NCBI GenBank assembly: GCA_029959085.1 | Contig: JARWIR010000010.1 | Coordinates: forward strand, 30,868,731-30,932,730 | Source: Nemophila menziesii | Lineage: Eukaryota > Streptophyta > Magnoliopsida > Boraginales > Hydrophyllaceae | DNA length: 64,000 nucleotides | Direction of reading: 5' to 3' | Shown here: one piece after another, positions 31,301 to 44,440 of the stretch | How the letters are laid out: each line of letters starts with the position of its first letter | How positions within the stretch are numbered: position 1 is the stretch's first letter | Made by a program: the position numbers and the translations under genes | Notes under the pieces: model-generated | What the model was told of the DNA's origin: nothing | Seen by the model: the letters and a program-made list of their open reading frames with translations, nothing else | Databases searched by the model: none

Positions 31301-32051
31301 GCTCGTTAGAAACATGTGTTATCGATCTAACCTCTTCTTTGGTATGTTTTATCCTCATATCATCCATACCATGTGTCCCTTATGTCTTCTCCTTGAATCT
31401 ATATCCTTTGTGTTGCTTGCCATATCTATCATCCTAAAAAACCCATGCCTTAAGTTCTTTTGCCTTTGTCGAACCATCAGATTTTAAGTTCATGAAAGAA
31501 TTGTGATGTGTAAACGAGTAAGGTTCTCTTGTTAATAAGAATTATACAAAATTTTATGAATTATATGTTGAATTTGATGAAGAAATTGAAGTGGTGAACT
31601 AGAAAAGGTTAAGAGAAATCGAGAGTTCAAGAGAAATACGTATGATATGTCGTTGATAATCAAATGAATAAAATAATGAGAAATTGATATAAAATATATA
31701 ATCCCATCCCTAAATCTCAATTTTATTACTCATCTAAATTATAGATTTGTCGGATCGGTGTACTATCCGAAAACCGGCTCAATCAAGTAATGTTCTTAAT
31801 GTTAGTTATTCTATGTCGCAAAGTCCATAAGCCAATAATTTCAATACTCCTAACTTTGAAATACGAGAAATAACAAATTTAGTTAAATCTAGTAAGCTTC
31901 AACAATCTCCAATTAAGTTGTCGTGGACTAATCCATTTAAAATAACCAAAGACTCTCTTTAGTTGAACTATCATAAACCTATCACTCATGAAGGTATGAA
32001 AATAGTTAAGTCATCTGCTCATATTTTGATTGAAGGTGTAAAATATATGTT

Positions 32052-33622
32052 TGGTGTCGACTAGGGTGTGATAATAATATGATATAAATAAGTGCAAAAA
32101 TAGACACCCTAGACTAGCACGGTACTACAAGTATTACAGGACGTATGCAAGTTTTAATGATAAATAAGATTTGTTCCTCAGAGACTACAAAGTTAGAGAG
32201 AACTTATGCAAATTATCAAGTGCAAATATAAAAGCTAGATTAAATAATACGCAAGAAATAAAAGACTAAATAGATTTTTGTTTGGTTTTTATAAAGAGAA
32301 AATTAAACTAAATAAAGTAAAGACGGAAAATTAAATATGAAGAGAAGATAGCATAAGAGTTTAGCTCTATAAGTAGCAAGTAATCCCCACTAGCCTTGTT
32401 TATTCCAAACATGTAAGAGTGAATTATGTAGAAATGCAATAACCAGGATTCTAAATTCCTCCCTATCCCCGGAGAGCGAACTAGGTCGGCGACCTCACAA
32501 TCACGAGGGGACTTAAATAGGATGTTCCTGCGCCACTAGGGTCCTAAGTAAGACTGACCTACTAATGATGATTGGTGATTAGTTTAGACCTTAATTATTA
32601 TCTAGTTAGGCAAATCTTGTCAGGATTAATTCCGTACACTAGTCGTTTATGTGGTGTTTCAATAATTAGACACCCCTTCCGGGTGACCATCTAACTACTA
32701 TTAAGGTAATCCTATACGTTTGCAATCTCAAGGAAAACAAACAATAAATCAAAGCACATACAACAGAGAATAAAACATAAATTCAATTTAAATACGATGG
32801 TATCCCAAATCAGATAGACGTTTAAACAAGTCTATGGTTCATACATATATGCTAAATCTCAAGCTTAAAGTAAATTATTTCATACTAGAAGAAGAAAAGA
32901 AAACAATCACAAATTTGAAGGCTTGTGAAGACATGATATGGTGTTCAGCTCCTTCCAGACTTCTCTTCTCTTGATGTAAGCTTCTCCCTGGCTTAAGGAT
33001 TCGCCAAGGATGTGTTTCTACTGATTAGAGGGTGTATTAATAGGGTATAAGGAACCCTAAAACGTTTCTTGGAGTGGAAGAAAAGTATTGGACTTCTAGC
33101 CGAACTCAAATTCGTAACCCTAAAATATAGGAAAAGTAATAAACTGTTGCTGTTTTGGTTTGGCCCTAACTTCTTCGTTTCAACTCCGATTGACGCGTTC
33201 TTTATATCGAAACTGATCGTCTTGGAAAGCTCTATCACTTTGCTTCAGACCATTATTCCAAATTCCTAGCGGTTTTTGAGTTATGATCAATTTAATGGAC
33301 GTAGCTGGTGAAGTTCATATTTATTTGACAACTTTATCTTCATACTTACCCTTTCTTTCCTTTATCTCCAATTTCCATGCATATCCTCCTTCCTTTATCT
33401 CTTAGAGTTGACTTGGAATCTAATTAATTTCTATATATCTTTAAAGCTTCACACTAAATAAATAAATTATACCCGATATGCTCTAAAAATATAAATAATT
33501 AAATCGAGACAAGAAATAGGAAAGTGTAATAAATCATGTAAAAATCGACATATATCCTAATAAATACACCTAAAATGATGTCTCCAAACTAGATTAATTC
33601 ATCACAAATAGGGAGACATCAA
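32052..33622 (-). repeat. 3' LTR of the gag-only element
   Basis: A 1571-bp terminal repeat, plus-strand ends TGGTGTCGACTAGGG and GGAGACATCA. Its first 900 bp match 38537-39478 almost base for base. On the element strand a TATA-like stretch lies near 33040-33050, where related LTRs have CCTATAAATACACC. Confidence 0.9.
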
Positions 33623-33640
33623 GACCCCCAACTCAAAGTT
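33623..33640 (-). other. Polypurine tract of the gag-only element
   Basis: On the minus strand TTTGAGTTGGGGGTCT directly precedes the LTR start TGATGTCTCC. The same tract, with one change in the G run, occurs in the second Athila-like element at 55960-55975. Confidence 0.75.
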
Positions 33641-36610
33641 GTATCGTCCTGATACAATAAAAAAAATAGTAGGGTAGTCAAATAACAGAGAAGAAGAAGT
33701 AGGAGGAGAAGAAGAATAGAATATAATAAATGATCCTAGAGCATAATATCTAAAAAGTCTCATGTAGTAATGCTAAAGAAATAATGCACACGTATGCTTA
33801 ATACACACATAATCAACAATCCACAAATTCAAGTCCAGATTAACTTTGCAATGCCAGAGGAGAGGTTTTCACTTAGTTCATGTTAATGGCTATAGGTTGT
33901 TCATAGGTCCTAATATAGCATCAATGGTCCACTTACCTACAACCTAATAGCTCAATTGTTTCTCCACCAAGTAGCTAGAAATCCTAAGGTCTTTACAATT
34001 ATAACGTGGCTTAGGGACGGTGTGGTATATTTGGATAATGAAAAGTGAGCTTTTGGCTCTCTCCTCACATTCCATCAACGAATCGCCCTATAGCTTGAGT
34101 TTTCACTCGAAGATGTTCTCACTCAACCCAATTTTGTTATACGAAATTCCACTTTGCCGGTCCAAATATTTTTCAATCTTTTCATATTTTCTTTTGTATA
34201 GCTATGACTCTCTTTTTAATGTCGAGATATCACACTATATTTTTTAATACTTTTTTTTCTTTTCAATTCATGCTTTTCAGCTTTTTTTCTTCACTATTAC
34301 CCTGGAAATGGGTTACAATAATAACTTTTTTCATCATCAATAATACCACAATTACAATTTCCCAAACCCAATGTTCCCTAATGATGAACCACCACCCCAA
34401 ACTCAAGCTCTAAAAACGACTTGTCTCAGGTTTTGCAATTAGAGTGCGGGTCATATGAATAAGTCATATAAACTAAGGGGTATGGTTTATAATGTGGTTA
34501 AATAAAAGGCTTTAGAAAGTCTCAGAGGGGCTAAGACGGATAAATAATAATAATAATCAAATAAAAGGGTGAGAAAGCTAAAAGGCTTCAAGTGGCTTCA
34601 ATATGAAAGAACTGCCTTATTCACTTTTTTAACTACCTGATTTTGTTACTTTTTCACTACAAGTTCATAGTCAAGCGGGTTTTCAACTAATTTTAAACCT
34701 CACGTTCTACATACCAAATAATTTTCCCTAAGTTTCAACATAACTTCTTAGCATTGGTCATTAACTTTTCTATCTTTTATTTCCTGTTTTCATACATGCA
34801 TACTAAACATATTTGTGAAATTTTCAAACACATACTACCTACTATCATTAACTAAATTAAATCATGCTCAATAAGTAAATTCAATATATTCTATGCCAAT
34901 TCAAACCTAAAAATTTTAAATTTTATGCAAAAACAAAAAGGAAGATGAGGACAACGAATCCCTACCCCCAACTCAAAAGTGAGCCGTGTCCCCACGACTC
35001 GAAAAAGACTCAATAAAGATATAAAATTTAAACTAAACACACATATTACACATAAATAATTGGTAGGGAAGAAATAATGATCGATACCCAAGATAGGGTG
35101 CAGTGATTTTCTTGTATGTAAACTTCTAATATCACCATTTTCGCATTCCCTTACCTCCTTTTGTGATTTATCCCAATCAATCATATCACCTTAGAAACCT
35201 CTTACTTATCTTCTCCAATTTTGTTCTTGAATATTTTATCATGTGAAGGTATTTGTCCAGGAATCTTTGTTTTAACAATAGCTAATAGCGTCCTATAAGC
35301 TTCGCTTCATCTTGGGTATCAGGTTCTTGATATGAAGAGGTTATGGTATTTCCTCCTTGAAAGATGTAACTACCTTGCTCTCTTGTTTCACCATTGCATA
35401 CTTCTCTCTAAATACTTGACCTGTTTTACCTTTTAGTTGTTCCCAAACTAGTACCAATCTCACTTGAAATCTTCTTGATCTTACCCAATGCCTTTCTTTG
35501 ATACTTCATCTCCTTTAATAATATCTTCGTTCTTTGCGTCATCTCTTTTGACCCCCAACTCAAAGGTCTAAATACTCTTGAACTACCTTTCGATTATAGG
35601 TAATTAAGGCGTTATTTGGGTTAGGAAAGGTGTAAGGATGATGATTCTCTATGTGGGTGTGATGAACTTTTATTTGGAAGTTATGGGTTTCATGAATTTC
35701 GGAAGAAGATTTGAAATTTTTGGTTTTGTTTCTTGGATTCTAGGTGTTTTGGATTGAACTAGGTATTTAATTCTTGTTTATAGGAAGGTAGGGGAGGATT
35801 TGAATATGAATCTATGGTTATTTGGTGATGTTTTGGTGTGAGGTAGAGGTTTGATGAAGCTGTCATAGTGTTTTAATAGAGTTTGGGTCTGAAAATTTTG
35901 TGTTGGGAAGAGGATAGGTTTAGCTTTTATAAGGTAAGAGTCCAATTAGAACTCTTTTTCTCTTCTTCAAACCGACATGGTGCGGTGCACCGGACTAGGG
36001 GAGTGGTGTACCGGATGAAAGCACTGATCAAAACCGTGGGCGCAAAACGTCTCTACGTTTTTTATAGGGGCTTCTCGGCAATAAACAGTAGTCCAAACAG
36101 TCGCCACGGTTTTCTTCCTTGCGGTGCACCGGATGATCCCTACGGGAAGTTCTGGATGACATTGAAAAATTCGTTTTTTATTTTACCTCCAAATCATGTT
36201 TCCTCAACTCCACTGGATAGATCTCGAAAAAATATGCGATTTAGACTCGAGAAAAAGTGAATTACGATACCCGAGAGCAAAGTTATGGCAGTTCGAAGTT
36301 TTTGCAAAATTTCTCGCGCTGATAGGTTCGGTGCACCGCAGATACCCACGGTACCGCAAAAAGCTTCTATCTAGCCATTTTTAACTCCAGAATTTTTCCA
36401 CTTTTTCACCCAAACTCGAACCCTTGCATACCTACACACCAAAAACACTTATACCTTTCTTATTACTGCAATATGCACTAAAAAACACATAAACTCACTA
36501 AAACGAACAATAACATGAATACCTAAAAACATAAAAGAATGTGAGATGTCTCCCAAGAGCACTTTTGTTTAACGTCATTAAGTTTGACGTGTTACCTCGG
36601 TGATCATGTA
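33641..36610 (-). other. Non-coding 3' region of the gag-only element
   Basis: Three kilobases between gag and the polypurine tract without a supported gene. Stops interrupt every frame, although short frames such as 35184-34891 occur. The part at 35960-36150 is GC-richer, with GGTGCACCGG / GGTGTACCGG words and ACCGTGG-CCACGGT pairs that recur in the second Athila-like element at 59.1-59.45 kb. This region is therefore shared structure and not captured host DNA. Confidence 0.6.
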
Positions 36611-38440
36611 TTAAACATCACCACCCCAGCAATAAGCAAGTTTATTAATATTTGGCATGCGAAATTTGAATCCCTTGCCCTTCACTCCCACGAACTTCTC
36701 AGACCTATTCTTTGTAGTCATGGATGGTCCCATCCAAGAGTTCTTGGGTGTATGTTCATCTTGTGGTAACTTGATTTGATATATAGCAATGCACTCCTCT
36801 GGCAATCCATTCCTCTCCTCGGTTTCTAAGCTTCCTTTGTTAGAAAGAATGTCCTTCATGAATTTAAGATATTTCGGCATTCTCTTGAGAGCTTCTACAA
36901 ACGGGGTGCTAATATCTAATTTTCTCACCATGTCAAGGAACTTCTTGAATTCTTCTTCATTGTTCTTGTTTTTGACACGTGATAGGAATGGTGGAGGAGG
37001 ACGTGTATTGTTTACCACTGAGCTCTTCTTCTTTTCTGGTGCCTTCTCTGGGGAACTCTTTTGTTCAATTACCTCTTCCACCTTTTTTGTAACTGTTTCT
37101 TCAACCACTTTTTCAGGATTAGAGGTTGGTTATGTTTCTTCTACTCTAGGCGGCGGTAATTGTTTTCCACTTCTTAATTCAACCGCATGACAAGCATCAT
37201 CCTGAGGAGAAATCTTATCACTTGGGAGTTGCCCCTTTGGCCTGTTCTGTAATATACTCGCCATCTTTGAAAGGGTATGCTCGAGATTTTAATTACCTTT
37301 GACTGGGTTTGGAGTCTTTGCTGACTTATCTTCATGTTTTCTTCAAATAATCCCATAAGTTTAACTATACTCGGATCCAAACTCGAAGGTTGTTCTTGTG
37401 TAGCTTGTTGCATTGAATATTGAGGCGGTTCTTGATAATATTCTTTGTACTTTGGCGCTTCTTGATAAATAGGTTGTGATGGATAATAATTTTGAGGTCG
37501 AGTTTGATAATAAGTACCTTGATTTGCGAGCCAAATTTGATTCTGTGGGGACTGATAATTAGCGTAATTTCCTTGAGGTTGATAATAACCATTAAACTAA
37601 CGGTTTCTTTGATGAGATACGAAGGAATCGAAGCTGGATTATTCATACAATTCTCCCACGAATGATTTCTTGCTCCACAACGAGGACATGAAGGTAATAT
37701 ATGTACTAGATTTACCTGAGCTATTGTTTGCGTTTGTTCTTGTAGTTTCTTGAGTTGTTGGTTTAATTCTTTGAGCCTTAGAGATTCTGAGGTCTCTTCT
37801 TGTTTTTCTGATTCGATTGGCCAACTTCTCTCGGTGTCAAGAACTCTCTCCATAATAGTATTAGCTTCTTCAGGATCTGATAGCACAAAACTTCCATCTC
37901 CTAACAAATCTGCTCTTGCCTTAGACTCGTCACTGAGTCCTCCATAGAACATGGTTAAATAATATTTCGGCGAAGACACATGGAATGGACATCTCGCCTT
38001 CTTCTCGTTAAAACATAACCATGCTTCACCAACACTTTCCCCTTCTTCATGCATAAATTGTTCAAACTCCAACATATATTTTAAACGTCTACTAACCGGA
38101 TAGAGTCGGTCTAGGAATTTGGATTGGAGTTTGTCCTATTCTGGAATAACATCGGGGTGTTGGGAATCGTACAAATTTCTTGTACTTCCGGTCAAAAAGA
38201 ATTAGAACATAACGTAATAAATATGTTCCTTTGTAACGCCTTTGATGATATACGCATCACAGATCTGCATAAATATCTGAACATACCGAACCGGACCTTG
38301 TTATGCAGCACCACGAAACTGTCCATGACTCGCAAATTGCGCTATCATACCTGGATCTGGTCTAAATTTAGTAGCTTGGGTTTCTGGAGTGCGGATTCCT
38401 CTAGGTTGCACTCTGAATTAGATGGGAAGATCAAATCTTC
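36611..38440 (-). pseudogene. Athila-like gag polyprotein, frameshifted
   Basis: Fragments in order are FMQICDAY near 38270, a retrotransposon-gag core (38075-37600, EFEQFMHEEGESVGEAWLCF, FYGGLSDESKARADLLG), a zinc knuckle CPRCGARNHSWENC (CX2CX4HX4C) and, after further shifts, 37108-36611 with PFLSRVKNKNNEEEFKKFLD and FVEALKRMPKYLKFMKDIL, a conserved C-terminal gag segment of Athila elements. The protease that follows in the sister element is missing, and the frame runs straight into sequence matching the non-coding part beyond it. Confidence 0.85.
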
Positions 38441-38517
38441 TCGAGCTTTCCATCTGTAAATTTGTAAAGACACAACTAAAAACATAAGCATAAAATGGAA
38501 CTAAATAAAATAAAAAC

Positions 38518-38530
38518 ACCATCGGCGCCA
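38518..38530 (-). other. Primer binding site (tRNA-Asp type)
   Basis: TGGCGCCGATGGT on the minus strand, 6 nt from the LTR end CACCA. TGGCGCCGTTGCC-like sites are used by Athila/Tat elements and complement tRNA-Asp. The second half differs from that consensus. Confidence 0.7.
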
Positions 38531-38536
38531 AAAACT

Positions 38537-39478
38537 TGGTGTCGACTAGGGTGTGATAATAATATGATATAAATAAGTGCAAAAATAGACACCCTAGCCT
38601 AGCACGGTATTGCAAGTATTACATGACGTATGCAAGTTTTAATGATAAATAAGATTCGTTCCTCAGAGACTACGAAAGTTAGAGAGAACTTATGCAAATT
38701 ATCAAGTGCAAATATAAAAGCTAGATTAAATAATACGCAAGAAATAAAAGACTAAATAGATTTTTGTTTGGTTTTTATAAAGAGAAAATTAAACTAAATA
38801 AAGTAAAGACAAAAAATTAAATATGAAGAGAAGATAGTATGAGAGTTTAGCTCGAGAATCTAGCAAGTAATCCCCACTAGCCTTGTTTACTCTAAGCATG
38901 TAAGGGTGAATTATGTAGAATTGCAATAACCAGGATTCTAAATTCCTCCCTATCCCCGGAGAGCGAAATAGGGCGGCGACCTCACAATCACGAGGGGACT
39001 TAAATAGGATGTTCCTGCGACACTAGGGTCCTAAGTAAGACTAACCTACTAATGATGATTGGTGATTAAATTAAACCTTAATGATTATCTAGTTAGGCAA
39101 ATCTTGTCAGGATTGATTCCATACACTAGACGTTTATGTGGTGTTTCGATAATTAGACACCCCTTCCGGGTGATCATCTAACTACTATAAAGGTAATCCT
39201 ATACGTTTGCAACCGCAAGGAAAACAGACAATAAATCAAAGCACTTAAAACAGAGAATAAAACATGAATTCAATTTAAATATGATGGTATCCCAAATTAG
39301 ATAGATGTTTAAACAAGTCTAGGGTTCATACATATATGCTAAGTCTCAAGCTAAAAGTAAATTAGTTAATACTAGAAGAAGAAAAAAAACAATTACAAAT
39401 TTGAAGGCTTGTGAAGACATGATATGGTGTTCAGCTCTTTCCAGACTTCTCTTCTCTTGATGTAAGCTTCTTCCTGGC
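38537..39478 (-). repeat. 5' LTR of the gag-only element, truncated
   Basis: It matches 32052-32990 closely, then stops at TTCTTCCTGGC where the left LTR continues into TTAAGGATTCGCC. From 39479 the sequence is a related LTR in the opposite orientation, so the outer 630 bp of this LTR were lost at an inversion-type junction. Confidence 0.85.
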
Positions 39479-40562
39479 AAATAAATCTGAATTCCAGCAG
39501 CTACGTCCATAAAAGTGATCATAACTCAGGAACGGCTGGCAATTTGGAAGAATGGGCTGAAGCTAAGTTGTAGAGCTTTCTGTTTCGATCAGTTTTGATA
39601 TAACGAACACGTCAATCGGAGCAATATTGAAGAAGTTATGGCCATAACAAGACATCGGCAGTTTATTACCTTTTCTATATTTTAGGGTTACAAATTTGAC
39701 TTGGAAAAGAGTCCTATTACTTGCCCTCTACTACAAGAATTCGAACTAGGGTTTGGAATACCCTATAAATACACCATCTATTCAATATAAACACATCCTT
39801 TACCAATCCTTAAGCCAAGAGGAAGCGTACAACAAGAGAAGAGAAGTCTGGAAGGAGCTGAACACTACATTATGTCTTCACAAGCCTTCAAATTTGCAAT
39901 TGTTTTCTTTTCTTTCTCTAGTATGAACTAATTTATTTTAGCTTGCTATTTAGCATATAGGTATGAACCCTAGAGTTGTTTTATATCTATTCAAATTTGG
40001 GATGATAAATATTTAAATGAAGGACTGTTTTATTCTCAGTTAAATGTGCTTTGATTTATTGTATGTTTTTCTTACGAGGGCCTGCGTATAAGATTACCTT
40101 AATAGTAGTTAGATGGTCACCCGCAAGGGGTGTCTAATTATTGAAACACCATATAAACGTCTAGTGTGAAATAGTTATCCTAACGGGCTTGCCTAACTAG
40201 ATAACCATTAGGGTAATGATTTAACCACCGATCATCATTAGAAGGTCAGTCTCATATAGGACCTAGTGGCGTAGGAGCACCTTATTTAAGTCCCCTCATG
40301 ATTGTGAGGTCGCCACTCTAGTCCACCCTGACGGGGGTAGGAAGGAATTTAGAATATTGGTTATTGCAATACTACATAATTCTCCCTTACATGAGTAGAA
40401 TAAACAAGGCTAGTGGGGATTACTTGCTATCTCTCGAGCTAAACTATCATACTATCTTCTTTTCTTATTTAATTTTCTGTCTTTATTTTACGTAGTTAAT
40501 TTTCCTAAACAAAAACCAAACAAAAATTATTGTCTTTTATTTCTTGCGTATTATTATTCTAT
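39479..40562 (+). repeat. Inverted Athila-like LTR fragment
   Basis: This is the reverse complement of the middle of the 32052-33622 LTR, running from the equivalent of about 33325 down to about 32245. Sense-strand landmarks are CCCTATAAATACACC (TATA box, near 39760), TAGTATGAACTAATTTATTTTAGC and GGGCTTGCCTAACTAG. It is diverged from the neighbouring LTRs, so it comes from another element. A Mutator-like element is inserted at its right end, and I cannot follow the LTR with confidence beyond that. Confidence 0.8.
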
Positions 40563-41908
40563 GAGTAAATAACACTTTTGCCCCCTGGGTTTATACGCGA
40601 TTGACAGGTTGCCCCCTAAGTCTTAAAATGCGCCTCGATACCCCCTAAGATTTAGTTTTGTGACCCGTTACCCCCTACTGCGTGTTCCATCCATTTTCAC
40701 CGTTAAAAGTGACGTGGCATTTCCATGTCACATTTTTTTTTTAATCCAGATGTTAATTAATTATTTAATTAACTTAAACCAAGGGCAAAAATGAAATTTC
40801 ATTAATAGGTTTTATAATATTAAATATAATTAATATAAATAACCACCCCCCACCCCAACCGCACCCCCTACCCCCCCCCCCCCCCCCCCCCCTCCCCCCT
40901 CTCTTCTTCTTCCCCACTCCGTCTTCCCCGCTGGTTCTAAAAAAAAAAAAAATATAACACACATTTAGACTTGTAGTAAAGGTTATCACAAACAAAACAC
41001 CTTCCTTTTACATGTATTTAGCTACTAATCATAATAATTAACCTACTTATACACCAATTTTGCACAATGGTCCTTGTTCTTTAATAATCCCAATATTGTT
41101 CAAAATCATTGTGATTGGAGCTACTATTCATAGCATATTTTTCAATTTTCAGAAGATAATCACTTTCAAAACACTTAAATTTTTCTAAGAAGAAAATAAA
41201 TCAAAGCACAAGCATTTTGTAAGTTCATAAATAGGTAAATTAAATCAAATTTATTAAGAATTATGATTATTCTTATTCTTTGCGTGCTTTACTGAATTCC
41301 TGAAATTTGAATATTACTTGTGAATAAATTGCATATTGAAACTTTTCAAGCATGCGTTTTAGCCTATTGGTGTATGTTTTTGCTACTTTTTTGAGAATAC
41401 AGGGACTAATAGTGCAATTTTATCCTTAATGATAATAAAAAACCCATAGCTAATAGCTTCGATTGTAATAGATTGTTCCCCTAAAGTCTGTGTTCGTGTT
41501 AAAATGCTAATTTATACGCTTAGACAGTGAATTTTTTTTTTTTTTTAGAACCAGCGGGGAAGACGAAGTGGGGAAGAAGAAGAGAGGGGGGGGGGGGGGG
41601 GTAGGGGGTGCGGTTGGGGTGGGGGGTGGTTATTTATATTAATTATATTTAATATTATAAAACCTATTAATGAAATTTCATTTTTGCCCTTGGTTTAAGT
41701 TAATTAAATAATTAATTAACATCTGGATTAAAAAAAAATGTGACATGGAAATGCCACGTCACTTTTAACGGTGAAAATGGACGGAACACGCAGTAGGGGG
41801 TAACGGGTCACAAAACTAAATCTTAGGGGGTATCGAGGCGCATTTTAGGACTTAGGAGGCAACCTGTCAATCGCGTATAAACCCAGGGGGCAAAAGTGTC
41901 ATTTACTC
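40563..41908. mobile_element. Long-TIR Mutator-like element (non-autonomous MULE)
   Basis: This 1346-bp element is flanked by a perfect 9-bp target duplication, TTATTCTAT (40554-40562 and 41909-41917). The termini are GAGTAAATAACAC and, inward from the right, GAGTAAATGACAC. The inverted repeats run about 385 bp (40563-40950 and 41525-41908) and include CTTTTGCCCCCTGGG and a poly-C/poly-G block. The central 575 bp are AT-rich with no transposase and no gene fragment I can identify. 9-bp duplications and long TIRs are the signature of MULEs. Confidence 0.9.
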
Positions 41909-42039
41909 TTATTCTATAAATAATTAACAATTACACATTGAATAGTTGAGCTTTTACACGTGTTCCCTTCATCGCACATATTACACCCCAGAATGACTTC
42001 TTCATCTTAAACTTAAGCTTCCACTTAAGGAATCATGCG

Positions 42040-43525
42040 AACCGATCCAGGTACATCTGACCTGTATTGTCACACGCTTATAAAACCATGGCTACCCCAA
42101 ACAAACACTTAATGTTATACCACAATTCAAATATCATCCAAATAAAGGTTCATCTCAAATAAAATATGAGTACTCATCACAAACACAAGAGAGCTGCCCC
42201 GACATGTTGTTGAGCGGCTTATTCTGGATAAATTTCATCACGAAATCTACTATATCTGTTTACCATTCATAATCTCTAATGTGATCTAGATCCTCGCATA
42301 GTTTCACCATCCACCTAGGTGTTCACGAACCAGTCGGGTAGAAAATTGTTGATATTGCAAGAATTCTTAACAATACCGCGAATGTCCAAAAAGAGTCATT
42401 GATTTGTGGTTCTATTTCTAGCACCTTGGTTATACAAGTTTTGATCTGCGAGTGCCTCAGTTGACCCTTGATAGAAGGGAAAGTAATATTTGAACCGCTC
42501 CATATTTTTAACACTACCGAATTTTTTATCAGTTTGTTCAGCACCCCTACTCTCGACAACCATAATATAGAGCACATTTTGTGGCTTCAAATGTATCAAC
42601 TTCCTCCCTATAACGAAACCACCCTTTTCAGTAGAGTATCGATTAAGTATCTTATCGATGTACTTCTCACCTTTTCTGAATCCAACTTGGTTGGTTATCG
42701 TGTCATAAAATCCATGAATAATCATGGTAAAAGGAAAAGCTTTACAAGCTAGCACATTTTCATCTGTAACCCTCTTAATACCTAGAAATGTTACCACTAA
42801 CTCGAACAATGAGCGATACTGGTTTTTTTTTCATATCTGGAACAATGAAACCACTCAATCCATAATAGGCTAACTATGCACATATAGTATGCAATATATA
42901 TTTTTCATGATCAAATATAAATCCAATATATTATCTATATATCCCATCTATTTTCTCTTTTCATCTACTAGGGTGTACATTCATTGTTAGAGGATTACAT
43001 ATTAGTCTTTAGTTTCACAAAACTTCCAATTCATAAAAAACAACTCATCGAACACACCACTGATTTATCAATTATAACCTATTACAAACAAAACAAAAAC
43101 CAGTTGTTCACCCATTCCAGGGTAGTACCCAAACACACTCATAAAAGGGTATTTAGCTACCCCTTCGGACATTGTGTGATTCGGAGTACACTAAACATGT
43201 CCACAACAATGAACCATCTAAACTGTACAATTTACATTCTAACGCAAATCTCACACTATTGATCTATTAAAAATAAGCTATCACAAATAAATAATGGCAA
43301 TCGGTTCACGAATAAAAGTGTATTAAACCAGACCACAGCCAAAACATATTCTTATGTCCTACCTACTTAACGCATGGTATAATCAACATGTACAACAAAA
43401 AAACTAACCTTTTGCTTCCTCTGTTGCATGTTTCTTCAATGGTGTTTTTGCAATTTCGATGTCTTTTCCCACCGAACAATGCTCATCCTTATACAAAATC
43501 TAGCTATATTGGCTCACAATTTTTG
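42040..43525 (-). pseudogene. Broken transposon-associated gene (ULP1/plant-mobile-domain-like)
   Basis: A candidate first exon (about 43525-43408) encodes HCSVGKDIEIAKTPLKKHA and ends at a donor-like AAAG|GTTAG. A second (from about 42818, after an AACCAG acceptor) encodes RSLFELVVTFLGIKRVTDEN, CKAFPFTMIIHGFYDTI, FGSVKNMERFKYYFP and, after a frameshift near 42390, WMVKLCEDLDHIRDYEW before a stop. This layout resembles the N-terminal domain of large proteins carried by plant MULE/Kaonashi-type or related elements, known to me as ULP1-protease-associated or plant-mobile-domain-like. No ULP1 catalytic part follows, and several stops show it is dead. The family assignment rests on resemblance from memory. 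Confidence 0.4.
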
Positions 43526-44168
43526 GGTTGAAAACTTGATTTTGGGGGATAATTAGATTTTGTTTTTTTATTTTAAAAAATCTGTACGAGATGCATGCAA
43601 TAGGCAGACTCTCGAGTTTTTAGTGGAACACGTGTTTGCACATTACATCTAACAGAAGGGTGCATTAAAGATAGAGGTTGGGTTATGGGGGAATTTGGGT
43701 CATAAATTTGAGTTGGACCCTTTGAGCCAAATTTAGTGGGTTATGGATCTCTTAGCTAACTAACCCTAATAAAAAATCATTTTTATAAACTTGAAAGTTA
43801 ATCAATTCAAAAAAAAATTAGGTTTTAAAAATGAAAATGAATACTATATCCTTTTTTCAATGTTTATTTACTTATTAAAAATACTATTTCTAAAAGTTTG
43901 TCCAAGCAAGATATCAAAACATTTTCCCAAACTTTGTACACGATTACCCTATTAAATTATAACAGGTTGTATTTCTAATAATTATTCAGCATACCAAAAC
44001 ACTTTATGAAGGATGTTATGTAATAAGGAGTGCAGTTATCATATTTATTAATATATGTGAAAAGTAAAATAGACAAATAAGAGCGTAGCCACCTTATGTC
44101 TAGAGGGGTCAAGGGTCATGTTTCCCTCTTTTAGAAAAAGTTCTTACTATAAAAAAATATTATTATCA

Positions 44169-44262
44169 ATACAAACCGTTTGTTTTGGTTTTTAAATTAA
44201 TCAGGAACCATAAACTGAATGTGGAACTAAATACAAACCGTTTGTTTTGGTTTTTAAATTAT
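44169..44262. repeat. Direct repeat of about 32 bp
   Basis: AATACAAACCGTTTGTTTTG followed by GTTTTTAAATTA occurs at 44169-44200 and again at 44230-44262, separated by 29 bp. No further structure was seen in 43525-44430. Confidence 0.85.
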
Positions 44263-44440
44263 AAAAGACAAATTATTCGGTTCAGTTCTGGTTTTGGCCG
44301 AAAATCAAAACGAATCGAGGCAAACCATGCTCACCCATATATGATAGAGTATTAGGCATTTTGGTTGCATCAATCTTTGATAAAAAAGAAAAAAAAAGTT
44401 GCATCAACTTTGTCATAGGCATATTATGTAAGTACATGGA

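Larger units (their letters stand above)
32052..39478 (-). mobile_element. Athila-like Ty3/gypsy element with gag only (TR-GAG type)
   Basis: Read on the minus strand: 5' LTR (truncated, 39478-38537), tRNA-Asp-type primer binding site, broken gag (about 38440-36611), 3 kb without coding sequence, polypurine tract, 3' LTR (33622-32052). The LTR ends are TGATGTCTCC and GACACCA. No protease, RT, RNase H or integrase is seen in the interior. Elements with LTRs and gag but no pol are known in plants as TR-GAG and move with enzymes from autonomous relatives. Confidence 0.85.

Noticed and set aside
36611..38440. Host gene suggested by the frames with PRCGARNHSWENC and EEEFKKFLD
   Set aside because: Order and motifs match Athila-like gag between a primer binding site and matching LTRs.
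40774..40995. Gly-rich minus-strand frame in the MULE
   Set aside because: Made by the poly-C/G block of the TIR.
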